Shown: positions 12,031 to 24,625 of the stretch, in pieces
Position numbering within the stretch: the stretch's first letter is position 1
Layout of the letters: each line of letters opens with the position of its first letter
DNA from: Spirometra erinaceieuropaei
Lineage: Eukaryota > Platyhelminthes > Cestoda > Diphyllobothriidea > Diphyllobothriidae
NCBI GenBank assembly: GCA_902702965.1
Contig: CACRXP010000168.1
Location: 1,048,682-1,112,681 of the forward strand
Length of the DNA stretch: 64,000 nt
Direction of reading: 5' to 3'
Notes under the pieces: generated by a model
Database searches by the model: none
What the model was told of the DNA's origin: nothing
Seen by the model: only the letters and a program-made list of their open reading frames with translations
Program-made: the position numbers and the translations under genes

Positions 12031-13839
12031 TGGAGACGTTCTTTTCTACCATAGAGTAAAATAATAAATATTTGTATAAATTTTGTCCATGAAATATAAT
12101 TGCAGTTTACGGGAATTAAAAATCAATGAAAAACATCCACGCTTCTTAATTTGTCCTATATTACAAGGTGTGCTTATCAAGGTGATGCAAGACGAAGGCT
12201 GAATATGCTTGCATATTGTTAAAGTCGGGTCGGACTTTAAAGATGCAGGGTTGACTGTGTGGAAATATAAGGTCGATTGCAATTCGCCGTCTGCAGAATG
12301 CGTTGCCCGGACATCCAACGTGAAATGTGAATCTTAAATTGACTGAGAAGCAAGCATTAGTAATATTTGACACGCTTTATCTGTTCGTCCACCTACTGTA
12401 TTCTAAAAATTCCATCCTTTCACAATAATACATTTGCAATAGCATTAATAACCAGGCCTGACAAAATATAATGGACGACTGATTCAGTTGTTTAGCTGCA
12501 ACGACGAGGTCGTTGTTTCGCGTCTGCCTGTGTTCAAGAGAGTGTAGCAACGGCATTCTCATGATAACGCGTACTCCACTGGAGTTAATCGGAACATATT
12601 AGTCAGTTTGTGCGATACATTCTTGTCTGCTTTTCCGACAAGCATGCAGAACCATGCATAACAATTCATTTAAAGGCCTACATCCCACCTTCCGTGTAAC
12701 CTAAGTGAGCACTCCGTGCTACCACCTCATAATGACCGGCTATGTGAGAGCTCGAGAGTTGTTGCTTGCGGTGTCCACCGTGTGCCACAGAGCAGGGTAG
12801 GCTCGTAAAACAGCGGATGGCGTCTGAATCAATTTATTGTAACACCCTTGCATCTGCCGCGCTCTATTCGCGATTCAAGGCAGAGTCAAGAAGGGAGAGT
12901 GGGTGTGGGCGAGTGGCGGGGCGTGACCCTGCGCCATTTATCGCATAAAGTGCGTGCCTGGCAGCAAAGCTTAGCCCAACACAACTTTCGTTTTTACCGC
13001 TGCAGATGGCACAGCCTATCCTACACAAGCATTATGACAATTTTTCTAATATGGTGACAACGGCCTCGTTGGTAATTGAAAACACATATTTTTCTCTTAG
13101 CCCGTCCCACGCAGGCGAACTTCAATTCGGTCTAAATTTGATCAATGGAATCAGGAGGAAGACGGCGTTGCGTAACGGAATGTACTGCCAGAAACAAGGG
13201 CAAACTATAAAAGTCGAGTCTCGATCTCTAAGCCAACTCCGATAATGGAATTTGGAGTAAATAAGAAAATCCCTTGAAAATCCCATTTTAATACTACAGA
13301 TTTACATTAATATCATTTAATTTCAGAGATTGAAATACATGAGACTGATAGTAAGGCTGAAGTGCTGGGTAGGTGTTGAATTTGCCAATAAGCAGCGAAC
13401 AACATATTAACACCACTTTATTGCAAAATGTTTAGTATCGTTAAAATTAATGCGAACAAAATGGCTCACTGAAATCAATTCAGTAGCATGTTTGTAGTGT
13501 TTTCGTCTTTCCGAAGACAGAGCAGACAAGCTTGTACCGGACATTCCAAACGTTGTCTTTAAGTCCTTCGTATATATTTACGAAACTGTCCTTATCCACT
13601 CTTAAACGTTTATCCAATGATGGCACTGTTCGGATTGCGACTCTGGAACAGTGTGTCGCGACGTTTAGACCGTCATTAACAAATACACCAAAGCTTTTTG
13701 CGAACGTACGGTTTTCGTTGGTTGTTCTTCCAAAAAATCCTGTCCGAACGTTAAATGTCTTTTTCGTACAGCTGATATCATATGCATCACAGCGCATTTT
13801 TCGACGTTAACCTTCACGCACCAGACCCCGCCCCCTGCA
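12031..13839. other. Anonymous stretch with a GC-rich island
   Basis: No gene recognised. The block 12740-12960 is clearly richer in G and C than its surroundings and carries overlapping frames of 60 to 69 codons. It might be an unrecognised SINE or an old coding relic. At 13480-13810, frames of 105 codons (minus) and 92 codons (plus) overlap. Neither resembles a protein I know and at most one could be real. Confidence 0.35.
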
Positions 13840-14200
13840 TTCAACTTTTTAATACCCGACTGGGGACATAACTGGGGAGTTTTTTAAGACTGTGAAAAGC
13901 GCGTTTGTGAAACATGGTGTCTCTCAAGTAACGAATGTTGGTTATAAAGTTTACAATATGGCAAAAGTTCACTGCTTCATTTTGTACACCACGTATGGTC
14001 TCCTCTCAGTAACGCCTAGAAATGCATAATTTTCCGTACACGCGAAATATACAGCTTGTAATCCGAAAACATTTAAAGGAACTGTAACGACTAGTCGGAC
14101 TCAAAATTATACAGCAATTGGAAATTTTTTTGAAACCAAATTATGGCCTTTATTTAAATACAAAGCCTGAAAAAGACATAGTTTTCTTACAAAAAAGCAA
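13840..14200 (+). mobile_element. Palindromic element P, central fragment (copy P5)
   Basis: Diverged match to the centre of element P. The order of TTTTTTAAGACTGTGAAAA, AAAGTTTACAATATGG, ATGGTCTCCTCT and TTTTCCGTACACGCG follows the centre of the copy at 37685-38675 and of P4. The arms and terminal motif are absent. Confidence 0.6.
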
Positions 14201-16277
14201 AATAAGTAAGATTTTACTACATGTTTTAGCATTGGATATGTGCTTAGTTACAAATCCACATGTCAAATTAGGTGTGAAAAGAAGTCCTTCGGAATAACAT
14301 TCTGAGAAAGAGTCCTATGGATGCACGATAATTAAATATGACAGCAGCGTTGTAATTAGTCGTCGTTCCCACACCCATGAAATACGTCGTGGTTCGAACT
14401 TCTCCCCCGAGGATAATCAACGCCTGAATCAGGACACGTGAATATGTGATTGAGGTCTGAGCCTCAGATTAGAACTCAGTAAACCATTACATCAATGTGG
14501 CGCCGAAGTGCAGAAACCGGCACATTAACTCCCAATCCTACAGCATTGACCGATTATTGGCTAGCACGCCCTATAACTGTCACTCGTTTTATTGTTGCTA
14601 TCTCCTATGATGGACTCCTGCGACCTCCCAATGCTCCGAAAAATAAACAGGCCGTTACAGCGCTTGACAATCCATTATCTTTACTGACACAGTTTATAAT
14701 ATTTTGCGACATATTCAAAGGTGCTGTTTCAAATCCCAAACGGATACAACTCTGTAATTTCCATATAGAATGACACAACGAATAGACTGGAATTAAACAA
14801 TCGTGCAAGGATGTGACATACTTCGTAGGAAAGGTCAAGTGGTCAAACTTAAAAGTCCTGCTGCGAGCCCTACTGTGTGATATCCTACATGATATAATAG
14901 GAACGACTTTACCCGATACTCAGGTAAGTGCTTGTGACTCAGCGTGCAGCCTGTCTTCATAACGAGGCAACCCAAAATTTAGGGCTTCAGCGCTTGACCA
15001 ATGCTGTACATAACTCGGGCACACGGAAAAATCGTCCGAAAAACTTTTTAACGATAAGGTTTCCAAAAATTGAAACAACTTCTGCTGCTGCCGTCTCAGC
15101 TGTTCATGTTAGCAACGCAGTTGCTACGAGATAATAGCCTATATATTGCGTAACCCAAGTGAGAAAAGAAATAATACAAATTTAAAAGATGAATTAAGTG
15201 AATGCTCAATATATCCAACGCCTGATCAAAAAGCACGCAAACCATGAGGAAGATGGCTTGCAGAAGTGTTTGAATGTAAAAAAAGAAAAGAAGGCGGTCC
15301 GTGGAGTGAAGGAAATTATTAAATTTTAGTTAACCTGACACCTCGACACACTGTTTTTATTCTGTCGGCCTCCATAATGGCAGACAAGTAATTTCAGGCA
15401 TCCAGACTATCGTTGGGCAAATTTGCTAAATAACCCAGAGCGTGTTGACTATCGTAACCTCGCTGCAAACACGAATTTGTCATGACGGTGGACCAGATTT
15501 TACCCAAAATGCTACACTTCAGGAACTCAACCCGGTTCCCACCCCCCTCTAGGTCTGCGAGCTTACTGAAGTGGTTTGCTGCCTGAAGATCTGCAGTTTC
15601 GTCGAAGCTTCACTTTTGAATTTCGAATTTCCATTGCATGTGCGTTGGATATCATCAGTAAGTTTGAAATACAAAATGCAGAGTTTGCCTAATCTTTTTT
15701 TTTAAATTTTACCAGCAAGTCGTCTCCTTTTTGAGGCAATAAAGCTTTGTTGATTTTTTCCAACCTTCATGACAAAGATAATTTCATGCATTTTTCAGTT
15801 TGCCATTCGTTCCAAAATTCCAGCTGGTCTCCAACATATCTTTTATTCACAGTGAAAACTAAAGCATGCGACATATTAAGGTAATTTTTCAATGCTAATA
15901 CCCGGCCAAGACTTTGATTCCATATCTGAGCATTGTCATATTTGCAAGCAGAGACATTTATTGTCTAAGGATTTAAAAAAACAAACATTATCGCAGCTTA
16001 AAATGTTTTTCTGCTACCCATGGGATTCGGGTTGGCAATGCGCAGGACATTTTTGACGAACCAATATTTTTTCGATTTTTAGGTCATATTAGCAGATTTC
16101 TAAAAATGCTGTACCCTAATAATAATGGACACAGGCAGTCTTTTGTATAAAGTGACCCAAATCAATTTTTCGTTTTCGAAATTATATGCACAGCCAAGCG
16201 AATGCCTACGACCGAAGAAGTCTTTTTAATTTTTTAAATATAGCACATTGCATTTGTATGGTCTAAGTCCTCCAAAT
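14201..16277. other. Anonymous non-coding stretch
   Basis: No gene recognised. A lone B-box-like GTGGTTCGAACTTC occurs near 14391 without a convincing A box. Open frames of 68 to 92 codons look random. Confidence 0.45.
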
Positions 16278-16520
16278 ACAACAAGTGACCTAACTCATGA
16301 AATGCGTCAGCATTTAGGAATCATTGCTAGTCACTCGCAAACGGACACCAATGCGTCGATCCAACATCTATGTTAATTGTTCACAACGTTGAAGGAATTT
16401 AAAATGGAAGAAATATTTACGGTATTGTTACGTTCCTTTGAAATGGCTATTTGTTTTGAAACGCGCAATATCCCAGAAAAGTCAAAAGTAGCTCTAGATT
16501 AGTAAATTTCGTTGTTGGAT
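16278..16520 (+). mobile_element. TIR-element relic Q, copy 1
   Basis: Starts with AAGTGACCTAACTCATGAAA, a variant of the end motif of element P, preceded by a TA. It then matches the reverse complement of 61870-62145 (shared blocks GTCACTCGCAAAC at about 16330 and an AATAT-containing block near 16470). The far end is not clear. It is most likely a decayed DNA transposon carrying the same type of terminus as P but a different interior. Confidence 0.5.
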
Positions 16521-18130
16521 TAATAAAATGCCTGTTCAGGCACATATGAAAGCACAAATAAAAGAACGTTTATGCATAGCGTTTTATGGATGTTTACGTC
16601 TAAATATTTCTTAGGAATTATTGCAATATCATATATGATTGTTTATTATATGCTTACATTCTGAGTATAGGTTTAAAGGCAGTTTTACAGAGATTCGTTG
16701 TATTTGCTTCAAGTTTGATTTTAATTGGTTGTGTTTCAACATAAGAAGCAGGATTTGCTTGAGTTCCCGGCGGGGATTTCGAAAGAACAAACGCTTTCGT
16801 AAGGCCACACCCTACAACGCCAATCAGAATCTAACAACTGTAAATAAAATTGACAGAAGTAATCAAAAACAAAACATTTTGTGCCTTTAATGAAAATGTA
16901 TCATCTGTTAAACTTCTGAACACTTTTCGTTCCTTTCAAATTACGTTCAGTTTCAGATCCACCTTGGAATATTGTTGAATGCGCCATGATGTTCACTGTT
17001 TTCCCCGAACGTCAATAAAAACATAATTAGTGTTATGTGTTAGTTAAAAACATCAAAATAAAACATTTTTTGATTGAATGTTCAGAATAAAGGAATGCTT
17101 AGGCGTTCCTTTTTAAAAAAGGCCGTTTAGGTCATATTTTTGAAGACTCATTCGAACATGAATTTTAGTTTTCGGGTATAATGGCCGTCCGCAACGCATA
17201 ACAGCAGGATATATGCCTTCGATGGACAAGAAAACTTTTTCGAATAAGCTCATTCATTGATAAGTGCTCTAATTCTGCGCCCCATTGACCGATCTCTACG
17301 CACTTTGCAATTTGCACGATGATGCCTAGAAAACGTTGGGACTTTTGACCGTTTCGTTCGCGTTTCTAAAAAATACTGATATTGTTCTATCATAAATATA
17401 AGAACATACCTTTCTCTATATAATGCAGTCGTTTGCGGTTTTTTCGCTTTTAAACTCAGCTCTTAGAATATGACAAAGCGCTCATAAAAAGGCTGATATT
17501 TTGTTAAATCTACTGTGTTCCCTGTTTCATTTGTGAATTAGATACATGCGGAAGTTAAGCTGCACTGTCAGTAATGTTGTATCTTTTTACAAATGAAAAC
17601 AAACATTTAGTGGTGGTCATTTCCGTGACACAACGTAAAAATTTCTTAAACGATAAAACACTTTCAGCCCATTTAAACGAAGGAATCCCTCTGTGCGTTA
17701 TTTCCTCACTTCAGAAACCAAATCGCACTAACGTGCCAGGATGACTTCTAGCAATCGATGTAACATCCGGTTCTCTTAAAATAAAATTTAGGAAAGCATG
17801 GCAATTACCACCGTCAGCATCGGATACAAAATAACTGTTCAAGTTCGACAACCTCTACTTAATAAAACGCTCGGCGATAAATTACTCTCCCTGCAATTCG
17901 AAACCCGCTTAAATTCACAGCCGGAGGATAAAACAGACATTCGCAGTGGAAACTGCACGAATATATCGCACCTTCTATTTTCGATAAAACGTATTATTAT
18001 TTTGCGTAATATAATTACGTAAACACGGGTTATGCACAAGAACAGGACATTCCATTAAAGGGACTGTATGAGAAAGCAAAGAACACGTTTAAGACCTACA
18101 GAAATTCTCACACCAGTTTTCATTATCGGG
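16521..18130. other. Anonymous non-coding stretch
   Basis: Strongly AT-rich, with no gene or repeat recognised. The frames around 16640-16890 and 17800-18040 have no recognisable similarity. Confidence 0.45.
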
Positions 18131-18150
18131 TTTCATAAGATAGGTCACGA
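18131..18150 (-). repeat. Solo terminal motif of the P-type elements
   Basis: On the minus strand this reads CGTGACCTATCTTATGAAA, one base from the P end motif. It faces left, as the right end of an element would, but I cannot trace the rest. The sequence before it also resembles the solo end at 60258-60380. Confidence 0.5.
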
Positions 18151-18199
18151 ACCGCGACTAATGTGGAAATAGAAGGAACAAAATGTTGATAGCGTCGGC

Positions 18200-18880
18200 A
18201 GAATATCGATATTTGTTGGCCACAACTAGGCGAAAATGAACGCATATAGTGATAACAGCCGCAATATAAATAAAATGATGCGTTTATCCGTTTGTAATAG
18301 AGAAATCAGAAAAACATGCAATGTTGCTGAAATGTTTATTTGTCTAAAAATCTATTAACTTAAGGCACTCAGTCGTCAGCGGGCCGCAGTATTAAAGCGC
18401 TTCCTAAAAGGAACTTATGAGAGAATGTTTTGTAGCTGACAGAAAGCATATTTTCTGTTGACTTTTTCTGTGGACGTTCAGTTTTCTATAATGCCTTCGA
18501 ATATGACCGCAATGATCATTTGCGCGGAATAGAACGACCGAACACTTGCGTATTCAGTAAACGTCTTCAAAAAAATCTTATTGTTGTGATTTTGATGAAA
18601 TCATAATAAATAGTCAGTTTTATGGGCAAATTATGTATTCACCAAAATTCTAACGGTATTCATAGATATTTCAGGAAAACTTACCCTATCCGTGCACAAA
18701 ATTGTACGTTCACGATTATCTATTCGATATCTATATACATTTATAAATCACAGACCGGTGTGATATGTACTTTAGGAAGTCTAACGTCCTTATTAATCAA
18801 TCAAAATCCAGTTTGCCGTATTAACCCGCAACTACGCCGACGTATAAGCACAGAAAATATCGCAAATTCCTACTAAACTT
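18200..18880 (+). repeat. Dispersed repeat R5, copy 2
   Basis: Shares ordered blocks with the other R5 copies: a TTCCTAAAAGGAACTTATGA block near 18401, TTTTTCTGTGGACGTTCAG near 18464, a GACCGCAATGATCATTTGCG stretch near 18505, and CAAAATCCAGTTTGCC near 18803. It is non-coding and diverged. Confidence 0.6.
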
Positions 18881-20089
18881 TCTTGAAAGACATAATCTGA
18901 ATGTGAACTGTTGCCCAACCGCCATGTTTGACATTGTATTAATTCTTAGGGGGTTTCTAGGTGTTAGTGTCATCAATGGACTATTCTCAAGCATTATTAT
19001 ATTTCAGCTAAAATATACACTCATTTTTGCTTATGTAGGATTTGTGTACATCAAAAAATGAACTTTAATATATTGCGACACGTTTGACATTCTTGGGGTT
19101 TCCCGTTCATCGAAAAAAGTGACGTCTCGAAAAAACGTAATATCGCTTTAAATAATTATCTTCATTACGAATATGGATATTGTGTCCATATTGTATGTCG
19201 CAGTATAAGCAATTAGCAATCGCTTGTACATTTCCACAGCTTTTATTTGTTTGATCACGCAATGTACGGTAGGTGATGTAGCTTATGAAAAACGGGGCAC
19301 AGGAATAGAAGATGATTTGCGACACCTCAAACGTTGGTAATTTAATGTGTGGATCAACGTCCGGAACTGGTGCGGCATTCGCATGAGTCGCTAAATACAA
19401 GACTTCTGTGGGACGCATGACATTTAAACAATTGATGGAAGTTCACTGTCTAATAGTGAATGGCTTGTAGAAGCTGATTATCTGTCTGCCCGAATGGTCG
19501 CCTCGCAGGGTGATTTCAAGGGTGGTACGTATCCACGCGCAGTCTCTGTAGAAAAATTGACAAAATACCTATCTGGTTTTGCGCGCAAACTTGCGTTAGT
19601 AGATTACCACTCCACTATATTTTTCCCATTGTTCACCATCCGCTGGTGTGGTTTTCCTTAAATCATCGGGACGTTGATCAGTTGGAACTGAACAGGCTGT
19701 GAAAGGAACAGTCATGATAAAGATATTCACTAAATATATGGCATGTGGACTACCTCATAAAAAATAGCCAAAAAGAATGAGGTGAGAATATTCAGACAAA
19801 TTGAAAGTGGTGGATCGTGACTGCTCGCAGAGACTTTTCCGGCAAATGTCCATTTCTATTGCAGAAAATGCGTATAAACAATTTTATCCAGCAAGATGTT
19901 CGAAAATTCTGGCGACAATGGACATAGGGATCTAGCCGGAAAATATTCCATTGTAATACAAGTGTATATCCGAAGAAGCGTTCCGCTATAAGGAAATTAT
20001 TGCACCCTCAAGGGTCCTACTAAAGAAAGCTTGCCGTACTTGGAATTTGATTTTTTGTTTGGTGCTGGCCGTAGAAATCAATTTTCAAA
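18881..20089. other. Anonymous non-coding stretch
   Basis: No feature recognised. A 103-codon minus-strand frame at 19107-19418 has no similarity I know and no context to support it. Confidence 0.45.
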
Positions 20090-21010
20090 CACTGTCGTTA
20101 TATCTGAATACCCAAATATTTTGCCAAATTTTGAAAGTCAGGTTAACAAATCCGTGCGACTTGGCGCCTTAAAGTTTAGTAATAATGTGCACAGACAATA
20201 ATTTGTCTAAATGAACTTAAATGGTTTTGTCATTTGAAAAGCACTGTAAATCAACATTGAAAAGACTATCACCCTGTGGTTATTTACAAAATTGAACATG
20301 CGAATCATAACTCATCGTGCGGTCTAGTCTCCGCTTGTATAAAAATAAAAATGGAACGCGCAAAATATTAACAGTTTTGGGATAATAACACCAGTCGCAC
20401 TGCCAGTGTTGTAGAATGTAGCCCAAAAGTGAGCAAGGATAATGCGAATGGCCGTAGCGTAGAGTAAGGTATATCCACCTGTTTACAATCAGCGCCTTAA
20501 TAAAACGATCGAGAACGTCGGTTTTTCTTGACTTCATCATGTAAAAATGTGAAGTACACAGACGCCCGTCAATAGAATACTCTACTAAGGCACCGTTTAA
20601 GTTGATAAATAATAAGAAATTGTTTTTCAATTGACCCAAAGCATATTACTTGCTTACTTGTTGTGGCTGTTCATGTTTTCGACATTGATGCTTTACGTTC
20701 GGTAAGCCTCCAAATGTGACCCAAACGACCATCTGCACGAAAAAGACTCCAAACCCTCAATACATTCGTAGATGCCTTCACGCCGTATCTTATTTCGACG
20801 CGATTGCGAGCATTCAACTCATGAAGCATTCAGCGATTTTTCAATGGTGACTGAAACTCAACGTAATTCAGAAAAAATGAGAAGTTCAAATGAAGTTCGT
20901 TTTACACACGCAGGATGTAATTTTTACGATAGTATGACAGCAAGATTACCTAAGTAAAACTTTTAGTCCTCAGGCAAAACCCTGTTTGCCTTATTGAACC
21001 ACATCTCAGT
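20090..21010 (+). repeat. Dispersed repeat R5, copy 3
   Basis: Ordered matches to the copy at 60640-61720. AAAGTCAGGTTAACAAATCC near 20134 matches about 60665, and the GACCCAAACGACCATCTGC block near 20717 matches about 61282. The CTCAACGTAATTCAGAAAAA block near 20858 and CAAAACCCTGTTTGCC near 20975 also match. The 119-codon minus-strand frame at 20280-20639 is not shared with the other copies, so I do not call it a gene. Confidence 0.65.
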
Positions 21011-21339
21011 TATTGCAAAAGCGAAAAAAAATTCGACACAATATCGGCAAACCGTTTAAAAGTCTGCAATTAGGATGAAACTTTTTGGCAAACTGCAGTA
21101 AATTAATACCACATTAATTGTTAGAGGGTATGGGAATGTAAACTGCACTATAACATACTGTCAAAAAACTATACGCCAACTGTTTTCTTTGTTCAATTTG
21201 TACAGTGGACAGGTTTTCTGTATACCTACGAATGAAGTTCACGTAATTAAAACCATTTCTGATGTTTTCGGAATTTTATATTTTTCTGGGAAATGCGTAT
21301 TTCAAAACAATGCAACATTACCGTAAGTAATTGTGGTTG
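21011..21339. other. Anonymous spacer
   Basis: AT-rich, nothing recognised. Confidence 0.45.
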
Positions 21340-21497
21340 GATCTTATTTTGTAGCCGCACGCGCAGTAAACAAGCCCCAGCCTAACCCATGATCCTAACC
21401 CCCAACTCCAACCTCTAACCCTGACCTCTAACCTCGAAATCCAACCCCCAAACCTAACTCCTAACCCCTACAAGGTGCGGTAACGAAATAGGATCTT
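21340..21497. repeat. Degenerate telomere-like array between inverted repeats
   Basis: The core (about 21376-21470) is about 14 variants of CTAACCC, such as CCTAACCC and CTCTAACC. It is a decayed relative of the TTAGGG telomere repeat, read here on the C-rich strand. It is bracketed by a short inverted repeat: GATCTTATTTTGTAGCCGCAC on the left (21340-21360), matching the reverse complement of 21474-21497. A TGCGTATTTCA appears just outside both ends (about 21294 and 21502), which could be a target duplication. It may be a small mobile unit carrying the array, or an internal telomere scar. Confidence 0.7.
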
Positions 21498-21899
21498 GCC
21501 GTGCGTATTTCATACTTTCAATTTCAGTAAAGTTGTTTTTTGTTAATATAGAAAGTTGGTCCATGCATCTGGGCCAGTTTGCGGACGATGGGCACTCATT
21601 CGATTATTTGGCATAATTCGTCGATCAAATCATCCGTTTGAGGTGATGCTGCTAAAATTCATATGCGGCCACTGATTTTAAGTCCTTTTTTTCATCGTGG
21701 TCTAACTGGCTTCTAAACGTGTCTTATTTGGAAATTAAAACGCTGTTGGCATTTAAACAGTAATTATGGCTTTCAATTAATATATGAGAGATCAGCAACT
21801 AGATTGTTTCCCGCTATAGCAGACTTGAGCTGCATCTGCTGAACTCTACACCTCCTAACCTTGATCCGGTTTCCTGAGCAATTCAAGGCGGGAGAAGAC

Positions 21900-21965
21900 G
21901 CAGGTGGCTGACACGACTTAAACCTGCACCCATGTCTACGAGCACATCCACTGGCCACAACAGAC
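21900..21965 (-). promoter_or_regulatory. tRNA-like SINE head (minus strand)
   Basis: On the minus strand there is an A-box-like TGTGGCCAGTGGATGTGC followed about 25 bases later by a B-box-like GCAGGTTTAAGTCGTG. The spacing fits a SINE promoter. The stems do not fold as a proper tRNA. The adjoining sequence to about 21780 on the minus strand (a 64-codon frame) would be the SINE body. Confidence 0.5.
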
Positions 21966-21984
21966 ACAGACTAGTAGGTTATAG

Positions 21985-22110
21985 GTCAACAACATTAGGG
22001 GCGGCGGCACAGATCAAAAATTTCACAGAGTGAACCAAAAACTGGACGTGCCACCACGTTGCAACATTACCATTTGTTTATGGTGGTGCATTTCCCGTAG
22101 CACCATAAAC
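21985..22110. repeat. Dispersed repeat R7, copy 1
   Basis: About 110 bases matching 24530-24625. Shared blocks in order are GGCGG-GGCACAGATC, ATTG/GTGAAC, GTG-CACCA-GTTGCA and ACATTTGTTTATG. It lies next to the tRNA-like head and may be part of the same SINE. Confidence 0.6.
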
Positions 22111-24529
22111 CAATCCATGTTTGTTTGATTTAGTAGTTGGTAAAACGCTCCTTTCTTAATCAACTACTCACTGCCCACTTAAGTGTTTGGACTCACGTAT
22201 GTTTCGTTCGTGCACTGCACTTACGAGCAAATGCAGGCTATGTCTGGCATGCAGTGAATGTCCGATGCGCCCGACCATTGTTCCTGTACTTATGTAATTA
22301 ATATCCGGTAATGGGTTTTTGGGAGTTTGATCACCGCATCACTAAATGCCCTAATGTAGTCAAACTCGCATGCAGTCTATCGGTATCGTCTCTGACGAGC
22401 ACACATCATCTGCTATGGTCCAAATAAACCCACTTTATTTTCGGTCGCAGTATTTGAACGAAGTAAGCAAACTGCAACAGAAGAGCAGCATGAGGTCAAT
22501 GAAAGAAAGACACACACAAGTTTGCATATATTTCAAAAAGTGGTGTTATTACATATTGACAAAGTACACGAAAAATATACGTCCTGTATATATGTGATAC
22601 AGCGGTCATTTTTGATAGCATCAGTTAAGTGCAGGGGAACAGATTATTTGAAACAAAGGGATTAAAATGGGACTCAGTGTCAGAAGAGGGACAGTATGGA
22701 TCGAAAAACCACATTACCACTTTAGCGGGGAAACGATCTCTCTAAATCAGTATAAACTGCAAAGCATGAAATTTAATAATAATTGGCGGGCTAATGTAAT
22801 GCTAACCAAAGACAGCTTATATCCATAAAGATGGTCTGCATATTTGCAACAATGCACCATAAAATATTCACATAATATTTGACATTATAGTGCTTCAGAA
22901 CGATGTGCACAACAATGAGAATCACACGGCTGCCGATTATTTCAAAGAGTTTTACACACCCCCACACTCATAGTATGGCCTAACAATGCTAATTAAACAT
23001 TCGCCCAAATACGCACTTTATTGGCCTTACAGAAAAATGGGAGTTCATTGCAATCTAAATGTTCAAGGTGAGTAAATGCATGAAATACTGATGTAGAACA
23101 ATATTTGTATTACTAATCTATTCCTATCTTGACGTTCTGCATGTATATTTCACGCATCAATAACCGCCATGCATTAATTTTTTTTAACAAACTTATTGTT
23201 TAAACTTGGCTGAAATAAACGAAAAAATAGGCAAAAATGAAAAATCACAAAAGCGGCACAGTCCAAATACATTTGTACCCAGCCGCCTCTTGAAGTGTAG
23301 ATTTGGATCACAGGCGCTGATGTAACAGTAGCAGCGACACTAAAAATGGAGTAATACATAGAAAGAGCGCTCAGACGTGTCATAATAAGGAAGTGAAACA
23401 GTATGTTTATTAAAATACACAAACGCTAGATGCAGTGCAGGACATGCCTTTGCTTGATTAAAAGATACGACCATCATATTTTTAATTGTCACTCCTCTTT
23501 TGCATATCTCATACGAACAAGTTGTAAAACTGGTAACGTTATCACACTGGAATGTTTGTATTCTTGTGTCCAACGCTTCGCAAAAGGTCTTAGCATATAT
23601 CTGTTTAACAAGACATGCGACGAGATACCACAACATTTGTAACAACGATTCGCCTTGCTTTATGGTTGAGTTATGCGTCTGTGTCCTTATATAGAGGGTT
23701 TGGGGAATCAGAAAATGTGTACATTAGTGGGGCAGATAAAAATGACTACAAGACAAAAGAATAAAGCTGAATTTTGACACTTTGGTGACAGTCGTGCATC
23801 ACAACTCTTGACAGATATGCACGTAACCATGGAAGTTCTGTGTAACAGAATGCACATGAATGCTGCTAGTATAATGGGTGCAAAAACTAAACGTCATGTT
23901 ATTTTTAATGCTAAGTTTCAGCAAGCAACTTACATCGTTTTACACAGATGGAAATTGCCGAAATGACAACCATTTAATTTTGCCAAAGTTGCACCACTTA
24001 TAATTCAAACTACTAGCTATGGTGTAAATTACTATTTGCGGAATTCACAACATAATTTTCGTCAAGCTGTGTCCATTAAAGCATTTCAGTGGACGTTTCA
24101 TTTGATAAACTGCCCGATTGTGGACCCGAGTATATAAAGTTTTAAATTCTTAGTGTTTTACAACACTGAATGAGCGCAGTTTGGAAGCCCAGAAGTTGAT
24201 TGGCTATGATTGTGTAAACAGAATGATTTTATATATTTCTTTATAATACTCGTCAAAATAAATTTGCATTTGTGCGGAGTTCTATTTCTGCCAACACGCG
24301 ACTACGTTTTTGGTTTACAAATATAATTTGCTCAATGATATACCGATTCCATGTGTGCACTTTATTCATGCACTCAATGGCCGTCCCGCTAAGTAATTGA
24401 GAAGCCTGGTTCTGTTTAGTGTATGTTTAGGGTATGTATTATTGCACTAATGTGGTAAGTTTATTTGCCTGGAATCGCAAAGAAATCGATTTATCCTGGC
24501 AGAATTGAGAGCGACTAAAAGACCAGAAA
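22111..24529. other. Anonymous non-coding stretch
   Basis: No gene recognised. Overlapping frames of 60 to 101 codons near 23170-23690 lie on both strands with no known similarity. Confidence 0.45.
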
Positions 24530-24625
24530 AGAAAAGGCGGTGGCACAGATCCCAAAGGGCTTAGATTGAACAAGCAACTGAGCGTGTCACCATATTGCAG
24601 CATTCACATTTGTTTATGCTCTAAT
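24530..24625. repeat. Dispersed repeat R7, copy 2
   Basis: Second member of R7, same orientation as 21985-22110, with about 65 to 75 percent identity by eye. No tRNA-like head is visible next to this copy. Confidence 0.55.

Noticed and set aside
13480..13810. Overlapping frames of 105 and 92 codons
   Set aside because: Open on both strands at once, no recognisable motif, no splice or promoter context.
14360..14480. Possible tRNA or SINE head around GTGGTTCGAACTTC
   Set aside because: Only the B box is convincing. The upstream sequence gives no D arm and no repeat copy was seen.
20280..20639. 119-codon minus-strand frame
   Set aside because: It falls inside repeat R5, is not kept in other copies and resembles no protein I know.
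21376..21470. True chromosome end
   Set aside because: The CTAACCC units are degenerate, only about 95 bases long and lie between ordinary sequence on both sides.
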